A DNA stretch of 64,000 bases from JAHFPN01 sp963765745. Lineage in GTDB: Bacteria > Pseudomonadota > Alphaproteobacteria > Rhizobiales > Xanthobacteraceae. The translations under genes were made by a program, and so were the position numbers. The notes beneath the pieces were generated by a model that was not told the DNA's origin, searched no databases, and was given only the letters and a program-made list of their open reading frames with translations. Where the stretch lies: positions 62,001 through 126,000 of the forward strand of contig CAVXXM010000004.1 in the NCBI GenBank assembly GCA_963765745.1. Reading direction: 5' to 3'. Shown one piece after another: positions 8,047 to 15,784 of this stretch (position 1 is the first letter of the stretch; every line of letters begins with the position of its first letter).

Positions 8047-9249
8047 ATGGGCTTTCTCGCCGACAGCCTCGGCCGCATCAAGCCGTCGCCGACCATCGCC
8101 ATCAACGATCTCTCGAAGAAGTTGAAGGCCGAGGGGCGCGACATCATTGGCCTGGCCGCCGGCGAGCCCGATTTCGACACACCCGACAACATCAAGGAGG
8201 CGGCGATCGCCGCCATCCGCCGCGGCGAGACGAAATACACCGCCGTCGACGGCATGCCGGAGCTGAAGCAGGCTATCGCCGGGAAGTTCAAGCGCGAGAA
8301 CGGCCTCGACTACAAGCCGTCGCAGATCAGTGTCGGTACCGGCGGCAAGCAGGTGCTGTTCAACGCGCTGGTCTGCACCATCAATCCGGGCGACGAGGTG
8401 GTGATCCCGGCGCCCTATTGGGTGAGCTATCCGGACATCGTGCTGTTCGCCGGCGGCAAGCCGGTGATCGTGCCGGCGCGCATCGAGGACGGCTTCAAGA
8501 TGAAGCCCGAGGCGCTCGAGCGCGCGATCACGCCCAAGACCAAGTGGCTGATCTTCAACTCGCCGTCGAACCCGACCGGCGCCGCTTACTCGCGCGCGGA
8601 GCTGAAGCTGCTCACCGACGTGCTGGTGAAGCATCCGCATGTCTGGGTGCTGACCGACGACATGTACGAGCACCTGGTCTACGACGAATTCGTCTTCACC
8701 ACGCCGGCGCAGGTCGAGCCGAAGCTCTACGAGCGCACGCTGACGCTGAACGGCGTGTCCAAGGCCTATTGCATGACCGGCTGGCGCCTCGGCTACGCGG
8801 GCGGGCCGGAAATGCTGATCAAGGCCATGGGCACCTTGCAGTCGCAGTCGACCACCAACCCGAGCTCGATCACGCAATGGGCTTCGGTCGAGGCGCTGAA
8901 CGGGCCGCAGGATTTCATCGCGAAGCACAACAAGGTGTTCAAGGAGCGCCGCGACCTCGTCGTCTCGATGCTGAATCAGGCCAACGGCATCAAGTGCCCG
9001 AAGCCGGAAGGCGCGTTCTATGTCTATCCGTCCTGCGCCGGCGCGATCGGCAAGACCGCGCCCTCGGGCAAGAAGATCGAGACCGACGAGGATTTCGTGA
9101 AGGAGCTGCTCGCGGCCGAAGGGGTCGCCGTGGTGCACGGCACGGCCTTCGGGCTATCGCCGGCCTTCCGCATTTCCTACGCCACCAAGACCTCCGACCT
9201 GGAAGAGGCCTGCCGGCGCATTCAACGGTTCTGCGGCAATCTGCGCTGA
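8047..9249 (+). CDS. aatA: Aspartate aminotransferase (class I, fold type I)
   Basis: 400 residues; ATG 8047 has GGAG 8 bases upstream, preferred to the upstream start at 8029. Class I aminotransferase signatures are complete: GEPDFDTP, KYTAVDG, PYWVSYPDIV, NSPSNPTG (the PLP-ring Asn), DDMYEHLVYD, and NGVSKAYCMTGWRLGY with the PLP Schiff-base Lys239. FRISYATK near the end holds the substrate-carboxylate Arg. This is the I-gamma subgroup common in alphaproteobacteria; it interconverts aspartate and 2-oxoglutarate with oxaloacetate and glutamate, and members may also accept prephenate. Cytosolic, monocistronic. Confidence 0.93.
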   Translation: MGFLADSLGRIKPSPTIAINDLSKKLKAEGRDIIGLAAGEPDFDTPDNIKEAAIAAIRRGETKYTAVDGMPELKQAIAGKFKRENGLDYKPSQISVGTGGKQVLFNALVCTINPGDEVVIPAPYWVSYPDIVLFAGGKPVIVPARIEDGFKMKPEALERAITPKTKWLIFNSPSNPTGAAYSRAELKLLTDVLVKHPHVWVLTDDMYEHLVYDEFVFTTPAQVEPKLYERTLTLNGVSKAYCMTGWRLGYAGGPEMLIKAMGTLQSQSTTNPSSITQWASVEALNGPQDFIAKHNKVFKERRDLVVSMLNQANGIKCPKPEGAFYVYPSCAGAIGKTAPSGKKIETDEDFVKELLAAEGVAVVHGTAFGLSPAFRISYATKTSDLEEACRRIQRFCGNLR

Positions 9250-9346
9250 GCTTTCCACAGCCTCGCCGGGGGGCCGGTAAGCCGCTATGCTCCTGTCACG
9301 TTCGCCTGTAACGAGAACAATGCATTCCACCCGGAGGGAGGCCCCA

Positions 9347-9814
9347 ATGATCCGTCGCACATTCGCGTTCGCTCTTGCCGCTGTCGCGGCCCTGTTCGTG
9401 TTCACCAGCTCCGCCCAGGCCCAGCGCGCTCGGGTCGGCACCCTCGACTGCTACAGCCCCGGCTCGGTCGGGTTCATCATCGGCTCGGTGACGAACTTCA
9501 ACTGCACCTTCCGGCCGTCCAATGGCGGGCCGGGCGAACGCTATGCCGGCAGAATCAGCCGCCTCGGGATCGATCTCGGCTTCACCCGCTCGATCCGGCT
9601 GGTCTGGGCGGTGTTCGCCGAGACCAATTACAGCCGCCGTGCGCTGACCGGCAACTATGTCGGCGCCACGGCGGGCGCGGCGATCGGCATAGGCGGTGGG
9701 GCCAACGCGCTGGTCGGCGGCTTCAGGAATTCGTTTTCGCTCCAGCCCTTGAGCTTCCAGGGCGATCGCGGCGTGAACCTGCAGCTTACCGTCACGGATT
9801 TCGAACTGCGCTGA
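9347..9814 (+). CDS. DUF992 secreted protein
   Basis: 155 residues. Excellent ribosome site (CCGGAGGGAGG) before ATG 9347. Signal peptide to about residue 26 (SSAQA-QR). The mature part matches DUF992: VGTLDCYSPGSVGFIIGS, then NFNCTFRPS, with two Cys likely disulphide-bonded, LGIDLGFTRS, and a C-terminal LQPLSFQGDRGVNLQLTV. A beta-rich periplasmic protein typical of Hyphomicrobiales. No function has been assigned to the family to my knowledge. Followed by a strong terminator. Confidence 0.85.
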   Translation: MIRRTFAFALAAVAALFVFTSSAQAQRARVGTLDCYSPGSVGFIIGSVTNFNCTFRPSNGGPGERYAGRISRLGIDLGFTRSIRLVWAVFAETNYSRRALTGNYVGATAGAAIGIGGGANALVGGFRNSFSLQPLSFQGDRGVNLQLTVTDFELR

Positions 9815-9835
9815 GAGCTTTCTTCGGCGCGCCAG

Positions 9836-9880
9836 TTTTGCGGCCACGCGGCACCTGCTGCTGCGTGGCCGCAACCTTTT
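9836..9880 (+). terminator. Rho-independent terminator after DUF992 gene
   Basis: A perfect 12-bp stem TTGCGGCCACGC (9838-9849) with GCGTGGCCGCAA (9863-9874), loop of 13 bases, then CCTTTTG. It starts 24 bases after the DUF992 stop codon. Confidence 0.75.
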
Positions 9881-9956
9881 GTTCACCCTGCTTCTTCGCC
9901 GCCGGTTAAGGTTTCCAAGGCCATAACACCCCAATCAACGCGGTCGGGGTGGGCTC

Positions 9957-10160
9957 ATGTTGTTTCGTCTCGCGATCCTGTTCCTGTTCGGCATTGCGCT
10001 GGGCGGCCTCGGCGTGAGCCGCGCGCTCGAGGCGCTCGTGCTACCCGGGCGGACCGTCTCGCTGTCGGCCAACGATTCCGGCCGCACCGGCGACCCGCGC
10101 GTGCTGCGCGCCGGCGAGCGTACGCGCCTGCCGCAAACCATCCCCACCCAGACCCGCTGA
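9957..10160 (+). CDS. Small anchored or secreted hypothetical protein
   Basis: 67 residues with a hydrophobic N-terminus (MLFRLAILFLFGIALGGLG) and a hydrophilic, Arg-rich tail. The GGGGTGG upstream can serve as a weak ribosome site. No family recognised. Lies between two well-supported plus-strand genes with no competing frame, so it is plausible but unproven. Confidence 0.4.
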   Translation: MLFRLAILFLFGIALGGLGVSRALEALVLPGRTVSLSANDSGRTGDPRVLRAGERTRLPQTIPTQTR

Positions 10161-10299
10161 AACTGCCCGGCTTTCTGGAATAACCCTGGCCGGTGTTCGC
10201 CCGGCTTGCGCCGCGCCGTTCCCTTTGAAACGATACTAGGCCGGCCGCAGTATGCGCGGATGCGCGCACGATGCCGGTCCCGGAGCGAGGGAGGCGGCC

Positions 10300-12360
10300 A
10301 TGGCGGACACTCAGGGAACCAACAACGGCAGAGCGGCGGGGCCCCGTTGCATCGCGATCGTCGGCCCGTTCCAGGCCGGCAAGACCACGCTGCTCGAAGC
10401 GATCCTTGCCCGCACCGGCGTGCTGCCGCGGCCCGGCACGGTCGAAGCCGGCAACACGGTCGGCGATGCCAGCCCCGAAGCCCGCGCCCACCGGATGAGC
10501 ACCGAGCTCTCGGTCGCCTCCACCACTTTCCTCGGCGATACCTACACGTTCCTGGATTGCCCGGGCTCGGTCGAGTTCGCGCAGGACATGCGCTCGGCGC
10601 TGCCGCCGGTCGATGCCGCGATCGTGGTCTGCGAGGCAGACGAAAAGAAAATCCCGCAGCTGCAATTGGTGCTGCGCGAGCTCGAGGATCTGAAAATCCC
10701 GCGCTTCCTATTCCTGAACAAGATCGACAAGGCCGACAAGCGCGTACGCGAGACCATCGCGCTGCTGCAGCCGGCCTCGCGCGTGCCGCTGGTGCTGCGG
10801 CAAATCCCGATCTGGAAGAACGACATCATCGAGGGCTTCGTCGATCTCGCACTCGAGCGCGCCTTCGTTTACCGCGAGCACGCCGAGAGCAAGGTGGTCC
10901 CGATCGAGGGCGAAAACGCCGACCGCAAGAAGGAGGCGCGCTTCTCGATGCTCGAGAAGCTCGCCGACCACGACGACAAGCTGATGGAGCAGTTGCTCGA
11001 GGATATCGAGCCGCCGCGCGACAAGGTGTTCGACGATCTCGCCAAGGAGCTGCGCGACGGCCTCATCTGCCCGGTTCTGATCGGCTCGGCCACGCGCACC
11101 AACGGCGTGCTCCGCCTGATGAAGGCCTTGCGCCACGAGGCGCCGGGCGTCGCCGCCACCAATGCTCGCCTCGGCCTGAAGCCGGGCGCCGATGCGGTCG
11201 GCATCGTCGTGAAGACGCTGCATACCGCCCACGGCGGCAAGCTCTCGGTCACCCGCATGCTTGCCGGTGAAATCGCCGATGGTGCCTCCTTGATCGGCGC
11301 CGAGGGCGAGGCGGCCCGCGTCGCCGGCGTGTTCAAGCAGCAAGGCGCCACCACCGAAAAGCGCGGCCCCGCCAAGGGCGGCGAGACCGTGGCTCTCGCA
11401 AAGCTCGACCCCATCGTCACCTCCGATACGGTGACCACCGCGAAGACCCCGCTGAAGCCGCTGGTGAAGGTCGTGCCGCACCCGCCGGTGATGGCGGTGG
11501 CGATTTCGTCGCGCGAGCGCAAGGACGACGTCAAGCTCGGGCCTGCATTGCAGAAGCTCATCGACGAGGACCCCTCGCTCGTAGTGGTTCATAATCCGGA
11601 GACCAGCGAAATCGTGCTCTGGGGCCAGGGCGAAATGCATCTGCGCGTAGCCGCCGAGCGGCTCGCCGGCCGCTATGGGCTGCCGGTCACGACGCGGACG
11701 CCGGGCGTCGGCTACCGCGAGACGATCAAGAAGGCGGTCAGCCAGCGCGGCCGCCACAAGAAGCAGTCCGGCGGCCACGGCCAGTTCGGCGACGTGGTGG
11801 TCGAGATCAAGCCGCTGCCGCGTGGCTCCGGCTTCAAGTTCGAGGAGACCGTCACCGGGGGCGCGGTGCCGAGGAATTATATTCCGTCGGTCGAGGAGGG
11901 GGTGCGCAGCTTTCTCGGCACCGGGCCGCTCGGCTTCCCGGTGGTCGATCTGCAAGTGACGCTCACCGACGGCTCCTATCACACGGTGGATTCGTCCGAC
12001 ATGGCGTTCCAGCTCGCCGGCCGGCTGGCCATGAGCGAAGGCCTGCCGCAATGCCAGCCGGTGCTCCTGGAGCCGATTTTCCACGTCGAGATCGTCTGTC
12101 CGAACGAGGCGACGGCGAAGATCAACGCAATTCTCTCGCAGCGGCGCGGGCAGATTCTCGGCTTCGACGCGCGCGAGGGCTGGGACGGCTGGGACGTGGT
12201 CAAGGCCATGCTGCCGGAATCGGAGATCGGCGATCTCATCATCGAGGTGCGTTCGGCGACCGCCGGCGTCGGCGGCCTCACCTTCAAGTTCGATCACTTG
12301 CAGGAACTAACCGGCAAGCAGGCCGACCAGGTGGTCGCAGCGCGACGGGCGGCGGAATAA
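10300..12360 (+). CDS. EF-G-like translational GTPase paralogue
   Basis: 686 residues; ATG 10300 follows GAGGGAGG. Domain order is that of EF-G: GTPase with P-loop GPFQAGKTT (22-30), DCPGS (86-90) in place of DTPGH, and NKID (140-143); then beta-barrel domain II (about 295-380), domain III, domain IV (GHGQFGDVVVEIKPL, FPVVDLQVTLTDGSYHTVDSS) and domain V (EIVCPNEATAKINAIL, RRGQILGF). The switch-II His that triggers GTP hydrolysis in EF-G is absent, and the G-domain insert is reduced. This matches the 'elongation factor G-like' second FusA of actinobacteria and Rhizobiales, whose exact role (recycling, stress or ribosome rescue) is unsettled. It is not the housekeeping fusA, which normally sits in the str operon. 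Confidence 0.87.
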   Translation: MADTQGTNNGRAAGPRCIAIVGPFQAGKTTLLEAILARTGVLPRPGTVEAGNTVGDASPEARAHRMSTELSVASTTFLGDTYTFLDCPGSVEFAQDMRSALPPVDAAIVVCEADEKKIPQLQLVLRELEDLKIPRFLFLNKIDKADKRVRETIALLQPASRVPLVLRQIPIWKNDIIEGFVDLALERAFVYREHAESKVVPIEGENADRKKEARFSMLEKLADHDDKLMEQLLEDIEPPRDKVFDDLAKELRDGLICPVLIGSATRTNGVLRLMKALRHEAPGVAATNARLGLKPGADAVGIVVKTLHTAHGGKLSVTRMLAGEIADGASLIGAEGEAARVAGVFKQQGATTEKRGPAKGGETVALAKLDPIVTSDTVTTAKTPLKPLVKVVPHPPVMAVAISSRERKDDVKLGPALQKLIDEDPSLVVVHNPETSEIVLWGQGEMHLRVAAERLAGRYGLPVTTRTPGVGYRETIKKAVSQRGRHKKQSGGHGQFGDVVVEIKPLPRGSGFKFEETVTGGAVPRNYIPSVEEGVRSFLGTGPLGFPVVDLQVTLTDGSYHTVDSSDMAFQLAGRLAMSEGLPQCQPVLLEPIFHVEIVCPNEATAKINAILSQRRGQILGFDAREGWDGWDVVKAMLPESEIGDLIIEVRSATAGVGGLTFKFDHLQELTGKQADQVVAARRAAE

Positions 12361-12403
12361 GAAAGCGCCGGATAGCCACCCGGGAGGATGAGCCGTCCGG
12401 CGC
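12356..12403 (-). terminator. Terminator hairpin of GntR gene with CATCCTCCC loop
   Basis: On the minus strand, just after the GntR stop (12433), GCGCCGGA (12403-12396) pairs with TCCGGCGC (12372-12365) and the U-rich tail TTTCTTATT follows. The loop contains CTCATCCTCCC, which is complementary to a Shine-Dalgarno plus start codon (GGGAGGATG). A very similar loop closes the hairpin at 20.86 kb. It could also end the plus-strand GTPase transcript, but no U-tract is present in that direction. Confidence 0.6.
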
Positions 12404-12432
12404 GCGGCGGATCTGTCGAACGAAGCTTCGCC

Positions 12433-13191
12433 CTAAGCCGCCGCAGTGGTGCGAAATCGGATCAATCCCGACCCGGGAACAAGCAAGCGCGTGCGCTGAT
12501 TACGCAACGCCAATTCCAGATTCCGGCGGGCGAGGCGCGCGTGCTCGCGCATCAGCGCCTCGGCGCGCGCGCCCTCGCGCGCTTCGATCGCCTGCAAAAT
12601 ACAGCGATGCTGGTCCTGCGCGATCGTGAACATGGTCTGCGCCTCGGGCAGCGCCGCCTGCACCATCACGAACGCGCTCGCCGACGCGAACGGCAGCCTG
12701 ACCGCGCGTTCGATCTGCCGTGCCAGCACCTGGCTGTCCGCCAGATCGATGACGAGGGCGTGAAATCGCTCGTTGAGTTTGACGTAATCGGTGAAGTTCT
12801 TGGTGGTGATCGCCGAACGATCCAGGAGCGTGTCGAGTGCCGCCACGCATTCCCTGAGTTTGGCGAGGTCCTGCGCAGCAAGGCCGCGCTCCGCGGCAAA
12901 ACGCGCTGCCAACCCCTCGAGCGTACCGCGCACCTCGATCGCCGCATAGAGTTCGCGCTCATCGAAGCCGCGGACTGCGAAACCGCCGGTTGGGATGGCT
13001 TCAAGTAGGCCTTCCTCTTCGAGCCGAACGAGCGCCGCGCGCAGCGGTGTGCGCGAAACACCGAGGCGGTCGGCGAGTGGAAGCTCCGAGACCCGTTCAC
13101 CAGGCTTCAGTTCGCCGCTCAGAATGAGTTCGCGCAGCTTGAGCAGTGCCCGAACGGTCTGTGACGAGGATGGGTCCAAGGAAGGGTTCAA
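12433..13191 (-). CDS. GntR-family regulator, FadR/FCD subfamily
   Basis: 252 residues. N-terminal winged helix: LRELILSGELKPGERVSELPLADRLGVSRTPLR spread over about 18-50, the classic GntR pattern. The C-terminal all-helical FCD domain shows AAIEVRGTLEGLAARFAAER and, after Asp/His metal-ligand positions (ERFHALVIDLAD, QDQHRCILQAI), EHARLARRNLE. FCD regulators bind small carboxylates, often through a metal ion. It is divergent from the MetE-like/demethylase genes, with a GntR-type palindrome in the shared intergenic space, so it very likely controls them and itself. Confidence 0.9.
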   Translation of the reverse strand: MNPSLDPSSSQTVRALLKLRELILSGELKPGERVSELPLADRLGVSRTPLRAALVRLEEEGLLEAIPTGGFAVRGFDERELYAAIEVRGTLEGLAARFAAERGLAAQDLAKLRECVAALDTLLDRSAITTKNFTDYVKLNERFHALVIDLADSQVLARQIERAVRLPFASASAFVMVQAALPEAQTMFTIAQDQHRCILQAIEAREGARAEALMREHARLARRNLELALRNQRTRLLVPGSGLIRFRTTAAA

Positions 13192-13253
13192 GACTTGGTT
13201 CGCTCCAGTTGCGCCAGGGCGGCGGCTTGCCGTCGGCCGAACCCGGACGTAGG

Positions 13254-13263
13254 CTGTATACAG
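13254..13263. promoter_or_regulatory. Candidate GntR operator CTGTATACAG
   Basis: CTGTATACAG is a perfect palindrome with the GTATAC core typical of FadR/FCD-family operators. It lies 63 bases upstream of the GntR start on one side and 139 bases upstream of the first MetE-like gene on the other. Assignment to the adjacent regulator is inference. Confidence 0.5.
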
Positions 13264-13401
13264 GACCGGGGTTTGTCAACGGTTTCTGCGTCTCGTGTGC
13301 CGTAAGAAATCGCATAATACCAATAACCTGCCGAAATGGCGGCCCCGGCTATCCTTCGCGCTGTATGCAGCTCGAGCATTCGCGCGAGGGAGGGGGAGCC
13401 A

Positions 13402-14550
13402 ATGCAACGCAGTACCGACCGTATCTTGACCACCCATGCCGGGAGCCTGCCGCGGCCGCCCGATCTCACGCGCATGATGTGGGACCTGCTCGAAGAGAAG
13501 CCGGTCGATGCGGCCAAGCTTCAGGCGCGGGTGAAGGAGGCAGTGGCCGAGGTTGTCGTCAAGCAGCGCGATTCCGGAGTCGACATCGTCTCCGACGGCG
13601 AGATGAGCAAGGTCGGCTTCAGCAACTACGTGATGCAGCGCTACAGCGGTTTCAAGAACCGCACGCAGTTCGTCGCCACCGATCTCGGCGATTTCCCCGA
13701 AATCATCAACAAGCTGTTTGTCGAGAACGAAGGCGGCCAGCATCTGGTCATGCCGAATGTCGAGGGCCCGATCGAACTCCACGACCACGATGCGGTTCAG
13801 CGCGACATCCGGAACCTGAAGGTCGCGCTCGGCAGCCAATCGCCCGATACCGCCTTCATCGCGGCGGTGACGCCTGGGCAAATGCTGTTCAATTTTCCGA
13901 ACCTCTACTATCCGACGCCTGCGGCGTACATCGAAGCTGCGGCAAAGGCGCTCAGCGTCGAATACCGCGCCATTGTCGATGCGGGATTCAACCTGCAACT
14001 CGACGCGCCCGATCTCGCCATGCGCGCCCATTGCTGGACCGGCGACGTAGGCGCGGCGGACATCAAGAACTACGTCCCGATGGCAATCGAGGCCATGAAC
14101 GAGGCGACGCGCGGTCTGCCGCCGGAAAAAGTGCGGCTGCATCTGTGTTGGGGTAACTATGCCGGCCCGCATCATCATGACGTCGAGCTGAAAGAGATCA
14201 TCGAGCCGGTGTTGAAGACCAATGCCGGCTTCATTTATTTCGAAGCCGCCAATCCGCGCCACGCGCATGAGTGGGAAGTCTGGGAAGAAATGAAGATTCC
14301 GGACGGCAAGGCGCTGATCCCCGGCGTGATCGATACGCTTACCAATCATGTCGAGCATCCGCGGCTGGTGGCGCAGCGGCTGGAGAAGTTCGCCGGGATC
14401 GTCGGCAAGGAGAACGTGATTGCCGCCACCGATTGCGGTTTCGGCACCTTCGTCGGCTGGTCCGGCTGCGACCCGAAGGTGGCTTGGCTCAAGCTCGAGG
14501 CGCTGGCCGAAGGTGCGCGCATCGCTTCGGATCGGCTGTGGAAGCACTAG
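13402..14550 (+). CDS. Core MetE-like methyltransferase (cobalamin-independent methionine synthase family)
   Basis: 382 residues from ATG 13402, with AGGGAGGGGGA upstream. It is a single TIM barrel equal to the C-terminal half of MetE, starting THAGSLPRPPDL. All four zinc ligands of the family can be placed: His247 and Cys249 in HLCWGNY, the Glu of YFEAANPRH, and the Cys of ATDCGFGTF. Stand-alone core MetE proteins transfer a methyl (or, in epoxyalkane:CoM transferase relatives, an alkyl) group between a zinc-bound thiolate and a donor. Methyl donor here is not known; a methylated folate or corrinoid is possible. First gene of a four-gene set that also holds a THF-dependent demethylase. Confidence 0.82.
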   Translation: MQRSTDRILTTHAGSLPRPPDLTRMMWDLLEEKPVDAAKLQARVKEAVAEVVVKQRDSGVDIVSDGEMSKVGFSNYVMQRYSGFKNRTQFVATDLGDFPEIINKLFVENEGGQHLVMPNVEGPIELHDHDAVQRDIRNLKVALGSQSPDTAFIAAVTPGQMLFNFPNLYYPTPAAYIEAAAKALSVEYRAIVDAGFNLQLDAPDLAMRAHCWTGDVGAADIKNYVPMAIEAMNEATRGLPPEKVRLHLCWGNYAGPHHHDVELKEIIEPVLKTNAGFIYFEAANPRHAHEWEVWEEMKIPDGKALIPGVIDTLTNHVEHPRLVAQRLEKFAGIVGKENVIAATDCGFGTFVGWSGCDPKVAWLKLEALAEGARIASDRLWKH

Positions 14551-14582
14551 GACGATCTATTCGCATGTGAGGAAGGGAAGAA

Positions 14583-15713
14583 ATGTCAAAGAGTGCCAAA
14601 GGTCCGTTTCGAGCCGATCATGTCGGCAGCCTGTTGCGCCCGAACAAATTGCAGCAGGCCCGCGTGCAGCGGCTGCGCAAGAACATCACGGCGGAGAAGC
14701 TGCGTGAGATCGAGGACGAGGGCATCCGTCACGTGGTGAAGCTACAGGAGGACGTGGGCCTGCAGGGCATCACCGACGGCGAGCTGCGGCGGGACTACTG
14801 GCACCTCGATTTCCTGACCCAGATCGGCGGTGTCCAGTTCGAGGAGGGACACAATCCGCTGAAATGGCACCGCGATGATGGCGTCGAGCTCGAGTGGGTG
14901 CCGCCGGAGGTGAAGGTCCATGCCCGCCTCACGCGGCCGAACCCGATTCAGGTGAAGGACTTCGAGTTCCTGAAGTCGGTCACGAGCAAGACCGCCAAGG
15001 TCTGCATCCCGTCGCCCTCCATGATGATCGTGCAGGGCGGCGAGAACATCATCGACCGCAAAATCTACCCCGAGCCGGAGCAGTTCTATTCCGACCTCTC
15101 GCGCGTGTACGCCTTCGAGATCAACGATCTCGGCAAGGCCGGCTGCAAGTACCTGCAGCTTGACGACACGTTTCTCGCCTTCCTGTGCGACGAGAAGATC
15201 GGCGCCGCGTTCGGCCGCAGCAACGAGGACACCAAGAAGATGGCGCGCATCTCGGCGCGCCTGATCAACGATGCGATCAAGACCCGGCCGGACGACATGG
15301 CGGTCTGCATCCACCTCTGCCGCGGCAACTACCAAAGCTCGTGGCTGAGCGAGGGCGGCTACGATCCGATCGCTGAAATTCTGCTTGGCGAGATCGAAGT
15401 CGATGGATTTTTCCTCGAATACGACGACGAACGCTCGGGCAGTTTCGCGCCGCTTCGCTTCTTGCCCAAAGGCAGGAAAGTGGTGCTCGGTCTCGTAACA
15501 TCGAAAACGCCGCGGCTTGAAGCGAAAGACGCGCTCAAGCGCCGCATCGACGAGGCGGCCAAGCATGCGCCGCTCGATCAACTCGCGATCAGCCCGCAAT
15601 GCGGCTTCGGCTCGACGGCGGAAGGCAACGTCATGACTGAGCAGGAAGAGGCGGCTAAGCTCCGGCTCTGCGTCGAAGTGGCGACCGAGGTCTGGGGCGG
15701 GGTCGCCAATTGA
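14583..15713 (+). CDS. Second core MetE-like methyltransferase (YxjG/YxjH type)
   Basis: 376 residues. Starts FRADHVGSLLRP, the substrate loop of the family, and keeps the zinc site: HxC in IHLCRGNYQ, Glu in FFLEYDDERSG, Cys in ISPQCGFGS. It differs from the preceding paralogue throughout, so the two are ancient rather than recent duplicates and may form a hetero-oligomer or act on different substrates. Spacing is 32 bases after the first gene with GAGGAAGGGAAG before ATG, and 71 bases before the LigM-like gene. In Bacillus the YxjG/YxjH group is tied to methionine metabolism. Confidence 0.82.
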   Translation: MSKSAKGPFRADHVGSLLRPNKLQQARVQRLRKNITAEKLREIEDEGIRHVVKLQEDVGLQGITDGELRRDYWHLDFLTQIGGVQFEEGHNPLKWHRDDGVELEWVPPEVKVHARLTRPNPIQVKDFEFLKSVTSKTAKVCIPSPSMMIVQGGENIIDRKIYPEPEQFYSDLSRVYAFEINDLGKAGCKYLQLDDTFLAFLCDEKIGAAFGRSNEDTKKMARISARLINDAIKTRPDDMAVCIHLCRGNYQSSWLSEGGYDPIAEILLGEIEVDGFFLEYDDERSGSFAPLRFLPKGRKVVLGLVTSKTPRLEAKDALKRRIDEAAKHAPLDQLAISPQCGFGSTAEGNVMTEQEEAAKLRLCVEVATEVWGGVAN

Positions 15714-15784
15714 CGGCAGCTGCGATCCGAACTCGATGCGATCGCTGAGCGACTGAACACGAAAGCGCATCTCAAGGAGAGGAA

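Noticed and set aside
7848..9311. Plus-strand open frame overlapping the aminotransferase in another frame
   Set aside because: Arg-rich nonsense product; the aminotransferase frame carries all catalytic motifs.
10708..12297. Antisense open frame of 529 codons opposite the EF-G-like gene
   Set aside because: Same mirror effect; low-complexity His/Arg/Asp-rich product.
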